DNA of 63,341 bases from Pseudonocardia pini. Lineage in GTDB: Bacteria; Actinomycetota; Actinomycetes; Mycobacteriales; Pseudonocardiaceae. A model generated the notes under the pieces. It was given only the letters and a program-made list of their open reading frames with translations. It was not told the origin of the DNA and ran no database searches. The position numbers and the translations under genes are program-made. The stretch is taken from positions 1-63,341 of the forward strand of contig NZ_JACBXB010000002.1 of NCBI RefSeq assembly GCF_013870575.1. The letters are read 5' to 3'. The number at the start of each line of letters is the position of its first letter. Positions within the stretch are counted from its first letter, which is position 1. Positions 60,695-63,341 of this stretch are shown piece by piece.

Positions 60695-61477
60695 ATGACG
60701 ATCACTGAGACCACAGCGACGGCGAAGTCGGTAGACACCGACTCGTTGACCTTCCTGACAGATCTCGTCCTCCGGTCGCTCGCGGCGGCCGTCGACGACG
60801 TACTGGAGGCACCCGAGGACGAGCTCGGCGACGAGGAGGGCGCCCTCGTACGACTGATCGACAACATCGTCGCCGTGGCTGAGGGCCTGGTCGTCGTGGA
60901 GGATCACGCCTCCGGCGAGTATGTGCGCCCGGCCGCCTACCGAGGGCCCGAGACGGCCGCGGGCGTCGCCCGGCATGTCGAGGCGCTGCTGCGATTCGCG
61001 GCTGCGCTGCCCAAGCCCACGCGCCCGCGCAACGCCCGAGAGCGGGTGCTCCGCATGCAGGAACGCGCCGCCTATCTCGCGCCCTGGAAGAAGCGCGTCC
61101 TCGGTGATCTGCGCGCCGACCCGACATCACGATCCTGGGAGTCGCGGGCGGATGCTCCGCAGCGGCTCTACCTCGTCGCCTGGAAGAACTGGGTCAAGCT
61201 CGGCCACGGTACGGACGCCCGGGTGCGCCAGCACCTCGCGAACCCCGACTGTGAGGTTCTTCAGGTCGTGGAGGCCAGCCACCTCGACATCACCCACGCC
61301 GAGCGGATCCTCCGCCACAGGTTCGCCAAGAAGCGCAAGCCCGGTCGGAACATCAAGCTGCAGATGCCCCGCAGCTTCGGCGCGGGGCGCGAGCTCGTGC
61401 CGTACCGAGACATCGCTGACTTCGACCTCGTCTCGGTAGTCCCGGGCGGGGCGAGAGACGTCACCTCCGAGTACTGA
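60695..61477 (+). CDS. GIY-YIG-like (T5orf172/MUG113-type) protein
   Basis: 260 residues. The first 145 are helical and acidic (VLEAPEDELGDEEGALV). The C-terminal part (about 155-220) reads QRLYLVAWKNWVKLGHGTDARVRQHLA and then VVEASHLDITHAERILRHRF. This matches the T5orf172 form of the GIY-YIG fold: Tyr in the first strand, a Lys-x-Gly strand, an Arg helix and a Glu in the HAE helix. The first strand lacks a clean GIY, so activity is uncertain. The ATG at 60695 has a GGAGAGG site. Last gene of the island. Confidence 0.55.
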   Translation: MTITETTATAKSVDTDSLTFLTDLVLRSLAAAVDDVLEAPEDELGDEEGALVRLIDNIVAVAEGLVVVEDHASGEYVRPAAYRGPETAAGVARHVEALLRFAAALPKPTRPRNARERVLRMQERAAYLAPWKKRVLGDLRADPTSRSWESRADAPQRLYLVAWKNWVKLGHGTDARVRQHLANPDCEVLQVVEASHLDITHAERILRHRFAKKRKPGRNIKLQMPRSFGAGRELVPYRDIADFDLVSVVPGGARDVTSEY

Positions 61478-61507
61478 TCACGAGGTCGGTTCTGACGCCG
61501 GGGAGCG

Positions 61508-61528
61508 CGCGAACGCCTCCCGTTCGCG
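61508..61528 (+). terminator. Terminator at the island's right edge
   Basis: An 8-bp perfect stem cgcgaacg-cctcc-cgttcgcg, 30 bp after the GIY-YIG-like gene and 2 bp before the att copy. Confidence 0.65.
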
Positions 61529-61530
61529 AG

Positions 61531-61564
61531 ATCCGTCCAGTGTGGAGTCCGAATCTCACCGGGG
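61531..61564 (+). repeat. attR-like degenerate copy of the tRNA-Leu 3' end
   Basis: Copies bases 7987-8019 of the tRNA gene with one inserted G (61545) and one t-to-c change (61549). The acceptor end then diverges (ctcccc instead of gcacca). It cannot form a tRNA and marks the distal junction of the island. Confidence 0.85.
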
Positions 61565-61621
61565 CTCCCCATCCACCTGTGAAGAGTGCGGCCCTCGTCG
61601 GCCTTCGTGGGGTGTGAGCCG

Positions 61622-62242
61622 TCAGCCGTCGGCTCGGGGTAGGACCCAGCCGACGAGGTGCTCGACGTCGTCCTCCGTCGGCCGGTCCTCCGCCCAGAGG
61701 AACTGCTCCATGACGGCGAACGTCGCGCAGGAGCCCGTCAGGGCGTCTCGATCCGGGTCGGTGCTGCCCAGTTCTCGCAGCGGCTCGACCAGCAGCTCGG
61801 CGATCCGGCGGCGGATCGCCACGCTGCCCGCGGACGGGTCCCGACTCGCGTGCCGCAGCACCGCGCGGGTGGTGGCGGCGACCTCCGGGTCGGCGGCCTG
61901 CGCGAACACGGCCCGGACGCAGGCCCGTACCTGGTCCGCGGGGTCGGAGTGCTTGTCCCGCTGGTGGCCGATGTAGCCGAGCAGCCGGCGCGACCCGTCG
62001 TCCGCGATGGCGGCCATGAGGTCGTCCTTGCTGCGGAACGCGCGGTAGAACGCGTCGTTCGAGACCTTCGCGAGCCGGACGATCTCGGAGATCCGGGGCG
62101 AGCCCGCCGGGTCCGCGCGCATGAGCTCCAGCCCGACGTCGAGCAGCCGACGGACCTCGTCCTCCGCCGCGGCGTAGCGGTCCCCCGCGCGACGCCGCAC
62201 GGCGGCGGTCACGAGGGACTCCTCGGCCCGTGGACTCGTCAT
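61622..62242 (-). CDS. TetR-family transcriptional regulator
   Basis: 206 residues. The N-terminal HTH (about 30-75) reads VGLELMRADPAGSPRISEIVRLAKVSNDAFYRAFRSKDDLMAAI, with the TetR recognition helix VSNDAFYRAFRSKDDL. The C-terminal ligand domain is variable, as usual. It is divergent from the CoA-transferase gene, 80 bp away, and the gap contains an inverted repeat. It probably represses that gene and itself until a CoA ester or acid binds. Confidence 0.85.
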   Translation of the reverse strand: MTSPRAEESLVTAAVRRRAGDRYAAAEDEVRRLLDVGLELMRADPAGSPRISEIVRLAKVSNDAFYRAFRSKDDLMAAIADDGSRRLLGYIGHQRDKHSDPADQVRACVRAVFAQAADPEVAATTRAVLRHASRDPSAGSVAIRRRIAELLVEPLRELGSTDPDRDALTGSCATFAVMEQFLWAEDRPTEDDVEHLVGWVLPRADG

Positions 62243-62322
62243 GGGCCCGAGTGTACGGTTCGGCCAGGACAGAACTGCATTCTCCTGACTCAGGCTTCTG
62301 TTCTGTGACGTGAGGAGCGCCG
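62243..62322. promoter_or_regulatory. Divergent operator region of the TetR / CoA-transferase pair
   Basis: acagaac (62269-62275) and gttctgt (62300-62306) are inverted copies separated by 24 bp. Inside, agaa-ctgca-ttct (62271-62283) is a smaller palindrome. Both are typical of TetR operators. A gaggag ribosome binding site precedes the GTG at 62323. Confidence 0.45.
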
Positions 62323-63341
62323 GTGTCGACGAAGCCCCTGGAGGGGATCCGCGTCCTGGAACGGTCGCTGGGGCAGCCCGGCCGGGTGGCGGGGATGCTG
62401 CTGGCCGATCTGGGCGCTGACGTCGTCCGCGTCGGACGCGGCGGCGGCCCCGTGCCGGAGGAGCTGGTGTGGGACCGCGGGAAGCGGCGCACCACCCCGG
62501 CGGACGACCGCGAGCTCGAGCGGCTCGTCCGGGCCGCGGACGTGGTCCTCGACGACGGTCCGTCCGCAGTGGACGGTGCCGAGCTCGTGGCCCGGTGTCC
62601 CGGACTCGTCCACGTCGCCCTGCCCGCCTACGGCGCCTTCGGTCGGTGGCGCGACCTCGCGCCGGACCCGCTGCTGGTCACGGCACTCGGCGGGTTCGCG
62701 ACCTTCCACCCGTCCCACGCCCCGGGCACGCCGGTCGCGTCCGCGGTGCCGATGGTGTCCTCCATCCACGGCGCGCTCGGCGCCGTGCTCGCGGTGGCGG
62801 GGATCCTCGGTGTCCGTCGCGGGCACGGCGGCCGCGCGCTGGAGGCGACGGGCCTGCACGCCTCGGCGGCCTGCCTGGCCAGCCTCGTGGTGCAGGGCAT
62901 CGACGCGGAGGACATGGTCACCCCGGACGGCACGCTCGGCAGCAGGCCGAGCTTCCGCACCTACCGCTGTGCCGACGACCGGTACCTGCACCTGTCCACC
63001 CTCACCGTGGAGTTCTTCCTGCCCGCGCTCACCGCGCTGGACCGGATGGACGTGATGGTCCTGCCCGGCGTGGACGGCGAGTTCCTGAACACCATGCGCC
63101 CGGACATCGGGCGGGTCGTCGGCGCGGAGCTGGAGCGCACGTTCGCCGAGCGACCCCGGGACGAGTGGCTGGCCGTCCTCACCGAGGCGGGCGTGCCGTG
63201 CGCCCCGGTGCTCCCCCGCGAGGAGTGGCTGACCAGCGACATCGTGGCCGCGACGGCCCCGCCTGTGACAGTGGCTCACCCCGTGCTCGGACCGGTCGTG
63301 CTGCCGGGCACGCCGTGGGCGTTCTCGGGCGAGGTGCCCGC
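62323..63341 (+). CDS. Class III CoA-transferase (CaiB/BaiF family), 3'-truncated by the window edge
   Basis: The frame is open from GTG 62323 to the window end (339 codons). The family N-terminus KPLEGIRVLERSLGQPGRVAG and MLLADLGADVVRV, the block LVHVALPAYGAFGRW, and a later GTLGSRPSFRTYRCADDRYL segment are present. These enzymes move CoA between acids in the cytosol. The family's catalytic Asp (often in a NRxK/LD context) is not clear: the corresponding stretch reads VLDDGPSAVDGAELVARCP, and the GYD-type sequence is diverged, so the donor/acceptor pair is open. Probably regulated by the divergent TetR protein. Confidence 0.85.
   Translation, partial: MSTKPLEGIRVLERSLGQPGRVAGMLLADLGADVVRVGRGGGPVPEELVWDRGKRRTTPADDRELERLVRAADVVLDDGPSAVDGAELVARCPGLVHVALPAYGAFGRWRDLAPDPLLVTALGGFATFHPSHAPGTPVASAVPMVSSIHGALGAVLAVAGILGVRRGHGGRALEATGLHASAACLASLVVQGIDAEDMVTPDGTLGSRPSFRTYRCADDRYLHLSTLTVEFFLPALTALDRMDVMVLPGVDGEFLNTMRPDIGRVVGAELERTFAERPRDEWLAVLTEAGVPCAPVLPREEWLTSDIVAATAPPVTVAHPVLGPVVLPGTPWAFSGEVP

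Noticed and set aside
8023-61564. CRISPR array or Cas genes
   Set aside because: No regularly spaced repeats were seen, and the Cys-cluster nuclease at 57884 is far larger than Cas4 and has no Cas neighbours.

Overview
The window is high-GC actinobacterial chromosome. Gene content and protein style fit the Pseudonocardiaceae, but that is an inference; no species can be read from the sequence. It has three parts.

(1) Left flank, 1-8025: ordinary chromosome. A partial aldo/keto reductase and a hotdog thioesterase converge on a branched-chain amino acid type ABC transporter operon (livK-H-M-G-F, minus strand). Next come an ANTAR response regulator (PdtaR type) and a tRNA-Leu(CAA) gene.

(2) Genomic island, about 8023-61564 (53.5 kb). 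It begins at the 3' end of the tRNA and ends at a 34-bp degenerate copy of that 3' end (61531-61564), the pattern left by tRNA-targeted integration. Behind the tRNA lie a wrecked tyrosine integrase and a truncated excisionase, so the island looks fixed. The rest is a dense defence island. A plus-strand pair encodes a PD-(D/E)XK protein and a DUF6884/GIY-YIG fusion. A 35-kb stretch, minus strand except for one broken gene, follows. Read in its transcription direction (48005 to 12417) it encodes: an HTH/degenerate methyltransferase/specificity-like protein; HsdM, HsdS and HsdR; a RhuM-family protein; a Ser/Thr kinase with a TPR-like tail; a DUF932-like protein; an unknown protein; a PLD nuclease; a SNF2 helicase; a HelD-like helicase; a UDG-RusA fusion; a PDDEXK_4-like nuclease (frameshifted); a NERD/pseudokinase/kinase/P-loop fusion; a companion protein; and a 1706-residue HerA-type ATPase with an embedded PD-(D/E)XK motif. 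The last three resemble the restriction half of Dnd (DptF/G/H) and of MADS (MAD6/7/8). Plus-strand genes at 48266-56351 encode a small unknown protein, a DUF6218-like protein, a DEDDh exonuclease-TerB-BRCT protein, a membrane-anchored unknown, and a coupled trio of zinc-hook ATPase, small protein and GmrSD-type enzyme. A minus-strand helicase/RecB-like nuclease pair and a GIY-YIG-like protein close the island.

(3) Right flank, 61565-63341: a TetR regulator divergent from a class III CoA-transferase cut by the window edge.

The point most worth attention is that the Dpt/MAD-like restriction module has no phosphorothioation genes and no dedicated methyltransferase beside it. The only modification and specificity subunits in the window belong to the type I locus upstream on the same strand, which also contains a catalytically degenerate methyltransferase-like protein with its own HTH. 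Start and stop codons overlap at most junctions inside these operons, so the genes are probably translationally coupled. The sequence supports the layout and the domain calls. That the modules work as one system is an inference.
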